Assembly (NCBI RefSeq): GCF_037126465.1
Contig: NC_088201.1
Span: 128,030,665 to 128,094,664 of the forward strand
Direction of reading: 5' to 3'
Origin: Ornithodoros turicata
Taxonomy: Eukaryota; Arthropoda; Arachnida; Ixodida; Argasidae
DNA: 64,000 nucleotides
The notes under the pieces were generated by a model that saw only the letters and a program-made list of their open reading frames with translations, was not told the origin of the DNA and did no database searches. Both the position numbers and the translations under genes were made by a program. Below are positions 11,447 through 22,609 of the stretch, in pieces; the stretch's first letter is position 1; each line of letters starts with the position of its first letter.

Positions 11447-11790
11447 TGAAAGATGAAAGTCACTGAAAAGGTTAGCCAGCTGTAGGACTCGTTCTGGATT
11501 GCCGGTCCAGGGCTCTACCAATTGAGCTAAGCTAACACGCCTTCTCAGCGACTGCCAAGGGTGCGTCGATCCCGTCGCATGAATGTGTGTATGAGTGAGC
11601 AAAAATGTAAGAGTGAGAGGAGGATAAATGAGAGAGAGTGGCTGGTTTGTCCCTTCAGATGACGCACCCTTGGAAGTCGCTGAGAAGGCGTGTTAGCTTA
11701 GCTCAATTGGTAGAGCCCTGGATCGCCAATCTAGAAGATGTGGGTCTGAGTCCTACAGCTGGCTAACCTTTTCAGTGACTTTCATCTTTC
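11447..11790. mobile_element. Palindromic element built from two tRNA-like arms
   Basis: The two arms (about 11447-11575 and 11659-11790) are inverted copies. Each runs gaaagtcactgaaaagg, tRNA-like unit, then ggcgtgttagc..., with a spacer of about 85 bp between them. The tRNA-like parts are at 11471-11536 (minus) and 11692-11767 (plus). A single-arm relative lies near 15648-15700. This looks like a tRNA-derived SINE-like family that now exists as a head-to-head palindrome. Confidence 0.65.
11692..11767 (+). other. tRNA-like sequence inside the palindromic element
   Basis: It can be folded as a cloverleaf. The acceptor pairs GTTAGC with GCTAAC, the D arm is GCTC/GAGC, the anticodon stem is CTGGA/TCTAG around a 7-base loop TCGCCAA, and the T stem is GTGGG/CCTAC. 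The base before the anticodon is C rather than T, and the T loop (TCTGAGT) is not canonical. It is therefore more likely a tRNA-derived repeat than a working tRNA gene. Confidence 0.5.
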
Positions 11791-14368
11791 AAAGTATACG
11801 TACATGTTCAGGAGGTGATGGAGCTTACACTGTTTCATTCATTTTAGTGTCAATGTGCCTCTGTACTTCTCTGTGAATTTTCTGAATTTTATCCTGCTTG
11901 TGCTTGTGTGCAGGTCATGCAAGAGTATACCCACAGCAAAGTGTGTGTAAGGTGCAAACCCCTTGAGCACTTGCCATGAAGCCATGAGAGAGGATGGGCT
12001 TCACTTGGACCACTCAGTTAAAAGTGTGCTTGAGCCGTACTTTTTGTTTGAGCAGGGGTTTTTCAAATCCTTTAAAAAGTAAAGTACTAATTAAAAGTAC
12101 ATGATCGCTGCATAAACATAATTTGTAAAAGTGTTTTACATGGGTGACCAGATAGTTTGTGTGAGGCATATTCATCTAGCACATGTTACATGACTAAAAT
12201 TCATTTACTAACCACGAAACTATGGCTTTGATTTTTGTGCAATTATACCAAAACCAAGGAAGAATCTACAGCAAAGTGCGCGGGCACTACAACTGTCTAC
12301 ATGAAACAGCTATGTGCTACAACATGTTCTACATCGCTCAGTAGATCATCTCTTTTATATGGGGAGTACCGACACTGACAGTGCAGCGTGGTGTGGTGAA
12401 TGCGCCTGTGTAATACAGTCACAGCTTGTTACACAGAAAGTCAATGCAATGGTATTTTCACTGAAACAAAATAGAATCATCTCTTGATTGATGAAATTGG
12501 AATTTACAAATTCCTTTATTTTATTAACAGTGCCCTCTCAATCAAAACCCATTTCCTTATTTATTGCAAAATTAGAAGCCTCGTTTTATGAATCTCAATT
12601 AATTATAATATTTTGCAGGAATATTGACCATTCATAAATTGTGTGTTAATTGTATTCGATACAATAAAGTAGACTATTCATGATCACCATTCATTCTTTT
12701 AATATAGAGGTGTACCTGCGTCGAACAGCCTGTGTACATACAACATTATACTTACGGTCTGACTTTGTCAAGTTAAACTCATCTCCTACTGATTTTACTC
12801 CGAATCAGTTGAGCCCCAGTTTTGGTGGAACATTTTCTCTGTCTGAACTCCAATCATGTATCATATCTGCTAATTAGTGGCAATATGAATGCGTATGTAG
12901 GATGTAAAATTATTTTAGTGCAAAAATAAACTATGCAAGGCACGTTTGATATCACAACATTCGGCATTTGTGACCATTAATTGTGACAACTGTATATTTG
13001 ACTTCCTTTACCTGAGGTACAGTTGCACAGAGAAAAGCGAAAAAAATTACGAAGCTTATAACACCCAAATGCATCAACAGCACCTGATGTCATCCTGATT
13101 TGCAGATGGGAAACTGAAAGACTGTACCTACACATTTTTCTTCCCCTTTCTAGGGAACATACTTAAAAAAAAAGACAGACGCAAGTATAATTTGTTCAGA
13201 CGTAGCGCTGTACAACAGCATCCCATCCACAACTACGTTTTAACATGGCTTGGCAGAAGCAGCTACATCTCTGTCGACTACCCCGTGAAACAGCTTAATT
13301 TTACTGTACTGTGCTCTAATGAAATTGTGACTCGCATTAATAAACAGATTTTCTTTGTTGCAACAAAGTTGTGTGTGGCTCTCTCATTCACCTACACTAC
13401 ATTCACCTACACTGCGTACGTTTCCCTCTACTTCGTGCAGTCGAACAGCTATTATACCTGAATCACGGCAGACTGTGATATCGAACATCGACCTACAGAG
13501 CTATGTGCCAAGTACCGTCAACATGCGCAATTCATTCGATGCAAACAACTTGATGCATCTGTTAATTGCTCAATTGCATGATGCAGCTAGCACGATGATC
13601 TATATGCTGCGTACTTCACTTCGCCAAACTTGAAACGAATTCACAAAAACGAACGCAGGTCATTATTCATGATAGAAGTGCTAAATGGCACGCAAATGTA
13701 AAGACAACAGCACCGACAACACTACACAACAAGCGCGACGACATAAACAAGGCTTGAGGCGCGGAAGCCACAAATCACCAATTTCACAAAACTGTGCAGC
13801 GTATTGTAGATCAAGAACTTCAAAATACGTTTCTGCAGTTCACAAACCGACGATTTCGCATTATCTTCGCCTCTGCACTGCTTATTGTTGACATTAGGAG
13901 CATCTAGGCTTGGCTTGGACAAGTTGCCAGTTGGATGGCTTAGATTGAATCTGTAACCCCACTTGAACCCAAACAATCATCAAACTTTAGGCACAGTGTG
14001 CGCAGACACTTTATACTTTGTACCAAGTATGGGGAGAGAAATTTCTGTGCCAATTACTGTGGGACGTCTGATGGCTGCCGCCGCCGTTTGACGCGCTGAA
14101 TAGGGAGAAATGCACGGGAAGATGGCGACTTACTCCCACCTGGATACACATGCGAGCGTGGTTGATGAGGGGTAAACTACGAAGGTAAGCAAAAATAATG
14201 TAATTGGAGGCACGAATAATGTGTGTACTAATGCAATATGCATGTTTTTAATAAGCAATTCGCGCGGTCTGCCAGTAATATGTAAGATTATAGACAGAGT
14301 CGAGTACGCTTCCAGTTCCTCTCACTCTCCATGTTCTTAGCTACGAGCTGCTACGAGTTTGCCGTACG
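11791..14368. other. No supported gene
   Basis: This AT-rich stretch has scattered short frames on both strands. I see no domain, RNA gene or repeat boundary. The overlapping plus-strand frames at 13192-13633 and those at 13685-13976 show no motif. Confidence 0.5.
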
Positions 14369-14837
14369 TTGACTGCGCACTTTGTGACTGTTAATAGCCG
14401 TTTTCTACTTCATCGTCGTCTTTTCAGTTTCAAACCACCAAGTCGAACATGGGACATTCCTCGGAGGAATGCCACATTTCAGGACAGTAGCCAGCTATTG
14501 CTTTATTTGAGTGTCAAGAATGTGAACAGTACTGACTTTGGAGCTGTCGGTTTCTCTTCCTGCCTTTGCGACGTTTGTGAGTGCGTGTGAGGAAGCCTTC
14601 AAAGCCAACGTCAAGACATTCCTCACCTCCCAAAGGGTCAGGTTCAAGCTGTGTGAAGTGTTGGACACACTTGTGCCAAAGACATTGAGTTTGTGTTCTT
14701 CATCGGTGTATGATGATCTATTTCACTTTTTTCTGAGGGTACGACTGTTCTGGTTTGCACGACAAAGGAATGATGAAGTACGAAGTAGTAGGCTACGTCA
14801 GAAGGCACTGCAGCAGGCAGCGAGACAAAGTTCGTAA
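14369..14837 (+). other. Possible coding fragment, unrecognised
   Basis: The open frame from 14538 to 14837 (99 codons) has a protein-like C-terminal half: alternating aromatic and basic residues (FFLRVRLFWFARQRN) followed by a basic tail. The upstream frame (14369-14590) ends in a Cys-rich stretch. The pattern suggests the end of a transposon or host gene, but I cannot name a family and there is no convincing start or splice structure. Confidence 0.3.
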
Positions 14838-16234
14838 TCTCTGCACGTTGTTGTGATGTAACCAGAAGTTTTCTTTCGATGCAAAATGATATGCATGGTT
14901 CTGTTGTCTATCCAGTGCTTTCAGTTGTAACCTATAGATTACACATGATCTCTTGTAATTCTTCCATTCCTGTGCAGCATACGATATGTGAAAGTGCACT
15001 TTTGCACATAGCTCCTCACTGTGTTATTTGTACTTTGACAGCCCTGCAGAGTTCAGTAGTCTATGCCTATTATTTATATGTTTAGTGTATGTACACCTGT
15101 GTACATATATACCTAGCATACATTTTCTATTTTGAATCTTCAGCAGTTTGCCTATTATTTGATACGTATTAAGTGTATACCTGTGTACATAGATCCCTAG
15201 CAAGTAATTTTATATTTTGAATCCTGCGCTGAGTTCAGTAGTTGAGTGCACAACCGCCAGTATGTAGGCGCAGTTATGTGGAGGGCTAAGCACCTTGTGC
15301 AGCTTGAAAATCTACACCACATGGCAAAAAGTGCACGAAATAGCAGAAGCACAGAACATTGTCGATGCTTTGACATGCCTTTAATACAAAAATGCTGTTG
15401 TAGTCAAAGTAGAAGTAGTCATCAGCAGTGTGTATACACACTGGACAAGATTGTCATTGCTGGGAGCTGATATTATTGTGGCTGTTTTGCAAGATAAAGT
15501 ATCACAGGCTTCTAAACTGAGCTAATGGACTTGTGCCTTCTAATTTTTCTCATAGCATTCGTTACAATGCCAAAAACTGTGGGCAGGCATAGCAGCACAC
15601 AGTATGCAAATATCATTTAATGTGATCTTCAGGTGCAAATATGATGAAAGATTAAAGTCACTGAAAAGGTTAGCCAGCTGTAGGACTCGAACTCAGCGGA
15701 ACTGTTCCAGCCTCAGAACATCAGTTCTTTCAAGTGCAAATATGTTCACTTCCAACTTGTTTGTACGAGAGATATGTGGAAAGTTCCAGATGTGCACGAG
15801 GACAGCTATAGCAGCATGCATTGGACATTAAGGTCCTGGGCCCCACCTGTGTTTGCTGGAATTTGTACATTATCCTTTCGTGCTTATTCAGTACGTGGAC
15901 TGTCATATTGGTTATTTTGCACATTATTCTGTCGTGGGTATTTATGATGAAAGATGGAAGTCACTGAAAAGTCACTGTGTTCCAGCCTCAGAACATCAAT
16001 TGTCTCATGTGGGTATTTATATTGTTTACAACGGCATGGCGAATTTACCTGTGATCAAAGAAAAAAGCCCCCACCTGGTCTCCTGTGTCCTTTGTTGCAC
16101 GCATGTCGCTAGTGTTGATTCTTCTGTGTTTACAAATCGTTTATGAGTTTTTGCTCTTGGATTTGCTTTCAAGAGCGATTGTAATACTCCGCGGCTCGAC
16201 ATCGCGATGGAAGGAACGCGCAGCGCGAGCGCCC
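14838..16234. other. No supported gene; repeat fragments only
   Basis: Apart from tRNA-like repeat fragments near 15648 and 15950, I see only short frames. Two similar segments near 15050-15115 and 15125-15240 (both with tgtacacctgtgtaca-type words followed by cctagca) suggest a local duplication. Confidence 0.45.
15646..15730 (-). repeat. Single-arm fragment of the tRNA-like repeat family
   Basis: The sequence gatgaaagattaaagtcac, then gaaaggttagccagctgtag, matches the arm at 11447-11490. On the minus strand it keeps a B-box-like gagttcgagtcc, which the left arm at 11471 has lost. A shorter fragment of the same family lies near 15948-16005. Confidence 0.55.
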
Positions 16235-16302
16235 GGCCCGCGCTATATATTCTTTTCACCGACGTCACGCGCGCGATGCATCATGGGTTTGTGCGCCATA
16301 TT
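16235..16302 (+). repeat. Left terminal inverted repeat of the ISL2EU-like element (outer part)
   Basis: It reads tcttttcaccgacgtcac ... gcgccatatt up to the Polinton insertion point and continues at 40670 as tttgtatcg. The right end at 45302-45375 carries the mirrored words in the same order. Confidence 0.65.
16297..16302. repeat. Target-site duplication CATATT, left copy (outer Polinton)
   Basis: CATATT lies immediately before the AGTAGTATAGAA terminus and is repeated exactly at 40664-40669 after the mirrored terminus. A 6-bp duplication is characteristic of Polinton/Maverick integration. Confidence 0.9.
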
Positions 16303-16479
16303 AGTAGTATAGAACATGACTGTATAATAACCGTTACGTAAAACGACATCCTTTTTCTAATCCAAGATGGCCGATTCTAATCCAATTCTAAGCCAAAATC
16401 CAGTTCTAAGCCAACACAATCAAGTTCTAAGCCAACACAATCCACTTGTAATCCAACACAAGCCAAATCCAAAGCCATC

Positions 16480-17450
16480 TGATTGGCCGCCATTAGCCCC
16501 GCCCACTTCACGTTGATTGGTCCACGCCAAGCCCCACTGATCATTGATTGGTCAATCGTAGCTCCGCTCCTTTATGCTAATTAGTTGGCTTGGCTCCACC
16601 CAGTTCACGCTGAATGGCCCGTGCTAAGCCTACTGATCATTGATTGGTTGACTGTAGCTCCGCCCCTTTATGCTAATTACTCAGCTCTGCCCACTTCACG
16701 CTGATTGGTGCATGCGTATCGCTGAGCACAGCTCCGCCCCTTTATGCTAATTAACCGGCTCCGCTGATTGGTCCATTCTAAGCCTACTGATCACTCTCCA
16801 CATTTTCCACACTTTCTAAGCCCTCTGATTGGCCGTCCCCCGTTTAAGCCTACCGATTGGCCCGTTCTAAGCCCGCTGAACATAGCCTTCATTAGCGCCC
16901 GCAAGATAGCAGCGACCCCGCTGCGGCTTTATCTCAGATGTTCAAACTTACCTATCTCTTCATGCCGATTGGCCCGCGCTAAGCCCCACCATAATGGCTA
17001 GCAGTCCTGATTGGCCTACTGAACATAGCCTTCACCGGTGCCAGCCAGATGGTGCGCCGATCGCTCGGCAGTGGCCTGCGGCTTTATCTCAGATGTTCAA
17101 ACTTACCTTGTGGTGTGCAACTTTCCACCCACTTCGTGCTGATTGGTCCATTCTAAGCCTACTGACTTCTAAGCCGGTCGACGCTAAGCCTGCTGATCAC
17201 TCTCCCAGTGCTCTGATTGGCCGTTCCCAGTTCCCTACCAATTGGCACTCGCTGGCCCGTTCTAAGTCCACTGGCACCAGATGGCGCAACTCTTTACTGG
17301 CTCCAACCACTTCATGCTGATTGGCCCATTCTAAGCCTACTACTTCTAAGCCGGTCCACGCTGAGCCTACTGATTGGCCCTTCACACCAAAGCCTACCGA
17401 TGACTTGCCCTGATTGGTCCACGCTAAGCCTACTGAACAGTGATTGGCTA
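16480..17450 (+). promoter_or_regulatory. Dense CCAAT-box / GC-box / octamer cluster in the left arm
   Basis: About 17 copies of ATTGG in CTGATTGGYY-like context lie within about 1 kb. They alternate with gctccgccc (GC box) and atgctaatta (octamer-like) words. CTGATTGGYY is the binding consensus of the NF-Y transcription factor, GC boxes bind Sp-family factors and ATGCTAAT resembles POU sites. The density and regular alternation suggest an enhancer or promoter array, but they also reflect descent from a short tandem unit. Function is inferred. Confidence 0.55.
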
Positions 17451-18171
17451 GCCTGTCGCTCCTAAACCACAATGCAGCCGCTTCAGACAAGACAAACGAC
17501 AATTGTTGATTTCAACCTTTATTTGGTACAACAGCCTCCTGGTCCAGCTGTGGGATGGTTCAGCTGCATCAGAGAGATCTCGGTCATCTCTTGCGCTCAT
17601 CGGTCACTCAGCTCCCTCGGTAGACACCAACTGCTGTCGGTTCATCGAACTACAAGTGGTTGTGCTCATTGGCCCATCTGACTACAAGCCTCTCATTGGT
17701 CACTTATGTCTAGAGCTTCCTAACAGTTTCGAACTGCACTTCCACTCATCGCTTGACCCGACTGCTACTCCCTCTAATCTCTAGATGAGATAATATAAGT
17801 TTAACTGTGGGATATTGGAACTTTTACCATAAGATAGGTTTAGCCAGGGGCTGGTAGGCTCCAACTGCTATCGACCCATGCCTCCATCCGCGGCTGCTCA
17901 CTGGCTCACAATGAAACTTTTTCACATGCTCTGCCCTACACATACAATAGATGGCGCCGGTTGTCTTTGCAAAGATGGACAGCCGCGACGCGAGTATTGA
18001 TAATGTCCATTCTAACTGCATTGGTCACTCCTTTCTATCCAACTGGTTCATATTTCTAGCAAGAGAGCCAACATTAGAAGTGAAATCTGTTGCTGAACAT
18101 TACAAAACATGAATAAAACAGCTTACATCAACATGTTCGGTGCCGCCATCTGAAGTCAGCCCCCTTCATGC

Positions 18172-18235
18172 TATCCATGCCCCTCATAGCCACGGTTGCC
18201 TCGCGGTGCTAACGGCAAATTAAAAAAAAATTCAG
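18172..18235 (+). repeat. SINE 3'-tail fragment in the left arm
   Basis: The words ctcatagccacggttg, cgcggtgctaac and an A-rich tail match the 3' end of the full SINE at 45678-45962. The same fragment sits inverted in the right arm near 38525-38590, so the insertion is older than the present matching of the arms. Confidence 0.6.
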
Positions 18236-19994
18236 GATACAATGAACACATCTTAAAACACGCTCTACTCATCTCTCCATAGAACACGAGTAAAGTGGGC
18301 TTAACCACTTTGTATGCATGCGTAGGGGGAAGCCCACCTCTGGGAACAAGCTTTCGTTTTTGTGATAGTGTGCCTTTGCACTTCAACATCAAAATTTAGA
18401 TCAGTGTTTATCAAGCAGAATGGAGAGGAAAAACATCAACAATGCTATAGACTAGTGAAGCGCGTTCATTCTCAAAAGCTGAAGAACGAATTTTGTCGCA
18501 GATAGTGTGCTTCAACAACAACAGCAAAACAAAACAAAATGTTTCAATGTTTAATAAGCAAAACGAAAAAAAAAACATCGTGATGCCAAACTGTGAAACC
18601 CACTAGCTCCGCACGGACAGTAAGAAGCACAATTAGAAATATAAGTCCAGGGTGATCACACAGATTCAAAATGACCGAAGTTCATCACATTATAAGCAAG
18701 TTCACCTCAGAATAAATGTGTTCACTTTAACAGTATCACAGTTACAAATATGACAGGTTTTACACCACATAGATTCACCGCGCGTCACGCGACACGAGCA
18801 CCATACAGCACGCAATATCTGAAACGCATGGACAGCCCACGCGATTTTAGCCTGCCCATATCCGCATATATTGCAATTTTTCACCTGAGAGGCATGCACA
18901 CACCGTTATCACGTAGCTATGCATACACACACAATACAATTTTGAATGCGTAATCTGCGTATGATCGCGACGCACGAGCTCAACATGCGCCGATATAGAC
19001 ACACCAAACTATCGCGCACCTTCCAGGTTTACAAATCTACATCACGCAGCAAACGTAGCCAGGGTGTATTTCACGCGACACACCTCCGCGTTCGCACGAG
19101 CACTACTCAACAGTATGAAGAAATATAGATTTAGGATGATCGCACTCAATCTTAAAAGGCAGATTCAACCCAAGCTGAGTATGAAGAAACACAATTTCAC
19201 ATTGCTCTCCCAGAACATTACGTGCAAACATAGCCAGCGCACGCAACCCACCTCGCACGCAGAGCACAACTGGAAGCACCATTAGAAATATTAGGATGGT
19301 CGCATTATGAACAGGTTCATCTCGGAAAAAATGTGCTCACCTTCGCAGACTGGCACATACATTCACGAGCACCATGCAACAATATCTGAAACATGCGGCG
19401 CGCGGGCAGCTCAAGCGACTTTAGCCTGCCGATGTCCCGATGTCCGTGTATATTGCGGTTTTAGACAGCGTGCTTTAACATAAGAAATTAACTAAATCAA
19501 GCAGAATGATAGAGCACAGTGATGCTATGTCATAAGGCTCTCACTGACGCTCCAACGCTTATTAAACAATGCTATGCAGTGAAGCTTCGTACGTACTCAA
19601 TGTTAAAAACGGACACTCAACCCAAGCTGAGTACGAAGAAACACAATTTAACATTGTTCTCTCCCCGAACATCCCGTGCAGTGGCACCTCTGCGTTCCTT
19701 CTCTATACTGGAAGCACCAATATTAGAAATATTAAGATCATCGCACTATGAAGAAGTTCACCTCATCAAAAAAAAAAAAAGGGGGGGGGCTCACCTCATC
19801 ACACCGGTATGACGCACGTAGATTCTTGTGGCGCGGCGCCGTACAGCAGGTTAGGGAAACATGGGCACACTTCACAACATGCGCCGACACACGAAAATGT
19901 CGCGCACCTTCCTGGTTCACCCGCATGTCGCCAACTTACCGTGCCAGCCGCACGGAAAACTAGATAGCCGGATCACAGGCGCATAATATAACCC

Positions 19995-20110
19995 AGGACC
20001 ATCTCTTTTATATCAATGTTGGCTCCTTTCTGCAAGGTTGCAAGTACGAGAAATTGGGTCACCTTGAAGATGAGCCGGTGTTGGAGCCATCTGTTTTATA
20101 TCAAAACGCA
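19995..20110. promoter_or_regulatory. TATA-bearing cassettes in the left arm
   Basis: Two words related to the reverse complement of gatataaaacagatgg occur here (catctcttttatatcaatg, then catctgttttatatcaaaac). Each is followed by a cggtgttgg/ttggctcc-like segment. The right arm has them in the other orientation near 36660 and 36752. The same cassette is arrayed in front of the inner polymerase gene at 28520-29170. Confidence 0.45.
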
Positions 20111-21076
20111 CTTCCACCCGTCATGGCCAAACTGAGTACTCTGCGGCGGACCCTAGCGGAAAAAAATGTTGCGTCAAGGTGATGTAAATAGGCTTTCTCC
20201 GAGAAACTGGGTCGCCTCGTAAGTCATGTTTTCCGAGGCCGCACGTATTAAAACCAAAAGTAAGCAGTGATCACACCACGCTATGTGAAGAAAAAAATAT
20301 CCCTATGAGCCCACGTCACCACCTGCTCATTGCCGAAACAAGCTTTCTCTAACCAAGAACAAAGGGTTCGCTTATGCAGTTTCCAAGAAGTTCCAAATGT
20401 TATTCGCGCATCACGGGCCGTTCCTGCGTGATTCTATAAACAAAATCACACCACCCTCCAAGGGCGCATTTGAGTTCCGTCCGTCCGTAGACTCTGGGTC
20501 AAGCACACAACGAGGAAGATGAGGAAAGTTCTCATTTTCAGTTCATTCGGCAGTAAATTAAAAGTATTTCCTGTTTTTAGGGGGGCAAATTCGGTGTTGT
20601 GTGATGGGGGGGAGAAGCTATATAGATAGCTGATAAGGAGAAGGGTTATATAGCACGTACTCATCGGCTAAGAGAGTATAGTTTGTGGAGAGCGCCACAC
20701 TATTTTAAAGCCATTTTATATCATATCCCAAACGTTCTGCGCGATCAAACAGCATTATGGAAAGAAGAAAACCGTTTCACACATCACGGTGCGTGCGCGT
20801 TTCAGCGTGCTCAAACAAGTTCTGGCTATTAGTAAAAGAAGTAGTTTTGGGTTCCCAGGCGGGTTCTGCATGGTGTTTCCAGCGCATCAGGCGATGTTCG
20901 ACAACAGCGTAAAGTGTTCTGCGCGATCAAACAAGTCCCGCTCCCACGCGCGCGCCATATCATGACTTGTTTCAGCGTGCTCAAACAAGTTCTGGCTTTT
21001 GTGGTGAGACGTGGGACTCGTATGATGGTGCAGATTTGTAAGAAACACTGAAGAAATTCAAGGATGATCCTCTGAC

Positions 21077-21118
21077 ATGAGAAAAGTGATGAGCAGCGAC
21101 TTGACAACCGCGAAAGTG
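21077..21118 (+). pseudogene. First codons of the outer-Polinton ORF, cut by the inner element
   Basis: An ATG at 21077 opens a frame of 14 codons that reaches the AAAGTG target duplication. The same frame resumes at the duplicated AAAGTG at 33873-33878 and continues to 34241. The inner Polinton thus inserted near the 5' end of this gene. Uninterrupted, it would encode about 134 residues. A downstream ATG at 33903 could still give a shortened product. Confidence 0.65.
21113..21118. repeat. Target-site duplication AAAGTG, left copy (inner Polinton)
   Basis: AAAGTG directly precedes the AGTAGTATAGAA terminus of the inner element and recurs exactly at 33873-33878. Confidence 0.9.
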
Positions 21119-21735
21119 AGTAGTATAGAAAGGAGTCCTATAGCCAAGAGTTTTCTCTAATCCAATTCCAATCCAATTCTAAGCCATAATCCAGTTCTAA
21201 TCCGACACAATCCAGTTCTAAGCCAACACAAGCCAAATCCAAAGCCATCTGATTGGCCGCCATTAGCTCCGCCCAGTTCACGCTGATTGACCCATGCTAA
21301 GCCTACTGATCTGATTGGCCACCATTAGCTCTGCCAACTTCACGTTGATTGGCCCATGCTAAGCCTACTGATCTTTGATTGGCTGACCGTAGCTCCGCTC
21401 CTTCATGCTAATTAGTTGGCTTGGCTCCGCCCAGTTCATGCTGAATGGCCCGTGCTAAGCCTACTGATCATTGATTGGTTGACTGTAGCTCCGCCCCTTT
21501 ATGCTAATTACTCGTCTCTGCCCACTTCACGCTGATTGGTGCATGCGTATCGCTGAGCGCAGCTCCGCCCCTTTATGCCGATTAACTGGCTCCGCTGATT
21601 GGTCCATTCGAAGTCTACTGATCACTCTCCACATTTTCCAGACTTTCTAAGCCCTCTGATTGGCCGTCCCCCGTTTAAGCCTACCAATTGGCCCTATTCT
21701 AAGCCCACTGATTGGCTGACTAAGTCCGCGTCACA
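21119..21735 (+). repeat. Left terminal inverted repeat of the inner Polinton (about 0.6 kb)
   Basis: It mirrors 33235-33872 and is made of the same CTGATTGG / aagcctactgatc / gctccgccc / atgctaatta words as the outer arms. I count about ten ATTGG cores in the last 490 bp. It ends near ctgattggctgactaagtc, which is mirrored by gacttagtcagccaatcag at the right end. Confidence 0.85.
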
Positions 21736-21756
21736 CGAGCGAGAGAAGTTTGTCGA

Positions 21757-21940
21757 GATGTGCTGCCACATATTGTGCTCCCGTATCAGCGCAAACAAGT
21801 TGCGGGAAATCATACGCGAAATCTTGGATGAGTACCTGTCGGCTTACAGGGAGCAATCACTGCGCGAGCTTCAGGAACTATGTCAGGAAGAAATAAGAGT
21901 CCTGGAGACGATCATCAATCGTGCTAGGAGCTATGGATGA
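21757..21940 (+). CDS. Small charged helical protein, unrecognised
   Basis: A frame of about 60 codons starts at an ATG just inside the terminal repeat and ends ahead of the ATPase gene. The product has a Cys pair near its start. It then has heptad-like spacing of Leu/Ile with many Glu and Arg, suggesting one amphipathic or coiled-coil helix. The longer open frame reaching back to 21599 is terminal-repeat sequence, so I chose the internal start. It could be a chance frame. Confidence 0.35.
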
Positions 21941-21991
21941 AACTAAAGATGCATCACACCTCGCTACACAGTCTGCTTGAGTTATTCCACG

Positions 21992-22609
21992 ATGCGCATG
22001 CAGTTCCAGCACCCCGCTCGAATTCTCATCTCCGGCGCGTCCATGTGTGGGAAGACGGTGCTCACGCAGAATATAATGAGACACCCCGAAGTATTTAGCG
22101 TTCCATCGCAGAATATCCTCTACGTACGAAAGTATGCAGCCGGCTGGGAAAAGGATTTCGACAGTGTGGAATTTATGGACAGGATACCCGCAGATTGGGA
22201 TGAGCGATATCCCACTCTCATAGTTATTGACGATCAAATCACGGAAAAGGGGGTTCTCTCGGAGGTAGAGTCGTTGTTTGTACGTGGTAGCCATCATAAG
22301 AATGCGTCCGTGATCCTGATCACACAAGCCTTGTTCTATCACAATGCCGCTTTTCGAACGATATCGCTGAACGCCAGTTATATCGTATTGTTCCGGAACG
22401 CTCGGTCCGTACAACAGATCGAAACCTTCGGACGTCAGGTGTTCTGGAAACAGGGGCTCTCCTATTTTCTCGATGCATATAACCAGGCGACGAAGAATGC
22501 GCACGGTTATTTAGTTGTGGATCTGCACGTGCAAACACCTCCCTCTCATAGCCTGCGAACGGGTATTTTACCGCACGACTGGCAGTTCCTGTTTACGCCC
22601 GCGAAATGA
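21992..22609 (+). CDS. Packaging ATPase (FtsK/HerA superfamily, A32-like)
   Basis: This would be the motor that pumps element DNA into capsids. The protein of about 205 residues has Walker A GASMCGKT near residue 16 and a hydrophobic strand ending in the Walker B acidic pair (TLIVIDDQ) near residue 70. A sensor-like segment (SVILITQALFY) comes about 30 residues later. These features and the size fit the A32-type ATPases of Polintons and adintoviruses. I chose the ATG at 21992. An open frame extends upstream to 21977 without an ATG. The stop overlaps the next gene's ATG (22606). No frame damage is seen. Product family is confident; packaging is inferred from the family. Confidence 0.85.
   Translation: MRMQFQHPARILISGASMCGKTVLTQNIMRHPEVFSVPSQNILYVRKYAAGWEKDFDSVEFMDRIPADWDERYPTLIVIDDQITEKGVLSEVESLFVRGSHHKNASVILITQALFYHNAAFRTISLNASYIVLFRNARSVQQIETFGRQVFWKQGLSYFLDAYNQATKNAHGYLVVDLHVQTPPSHSLRTGILPHDWQFLFTPAK

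Larger units (their letters stand above)
16303..21060 (+). repeat. Left arm (about 4.8 kb terminal inverted repeat) of the outer Polinton
   Basis: The arm matches the reverse complement of about 35700-40663 along its whole length with scattered substitutions and indels. Conserved landmarks are the terminus, the CCAAT-box zone (16480-17450), a SINE tail (18172-18235), an A-run/G-run joint near 19770, TATA cassettes near 20000-20105 and the word cagatttgtaagaaacac near 21030. Open frames in it lack protein features and I treat them as chance. Confidence 0.85.

Noticed and set aside
16768..17784. Pro/Ser/Leu-rich open frames in the outer arm (and their mirror at 39598-40173)
   Set aside because: They arise from the CTGATTGG / aagccta repeat words. 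Composition and position follow the DNA repeat, not a protein.
18702..19963. Short frames in the outer left arm with mirrored partners at 36805-37674
   Set aside because: They are kept only because the arms are copies. The frames differ in length between arms and show no protein motif.
21599..21756. N-terminal extension of the first inner-Polinton frame
   Set aside because: This part is terminal-repeat sequence and matches non-coding copies elsewhere.
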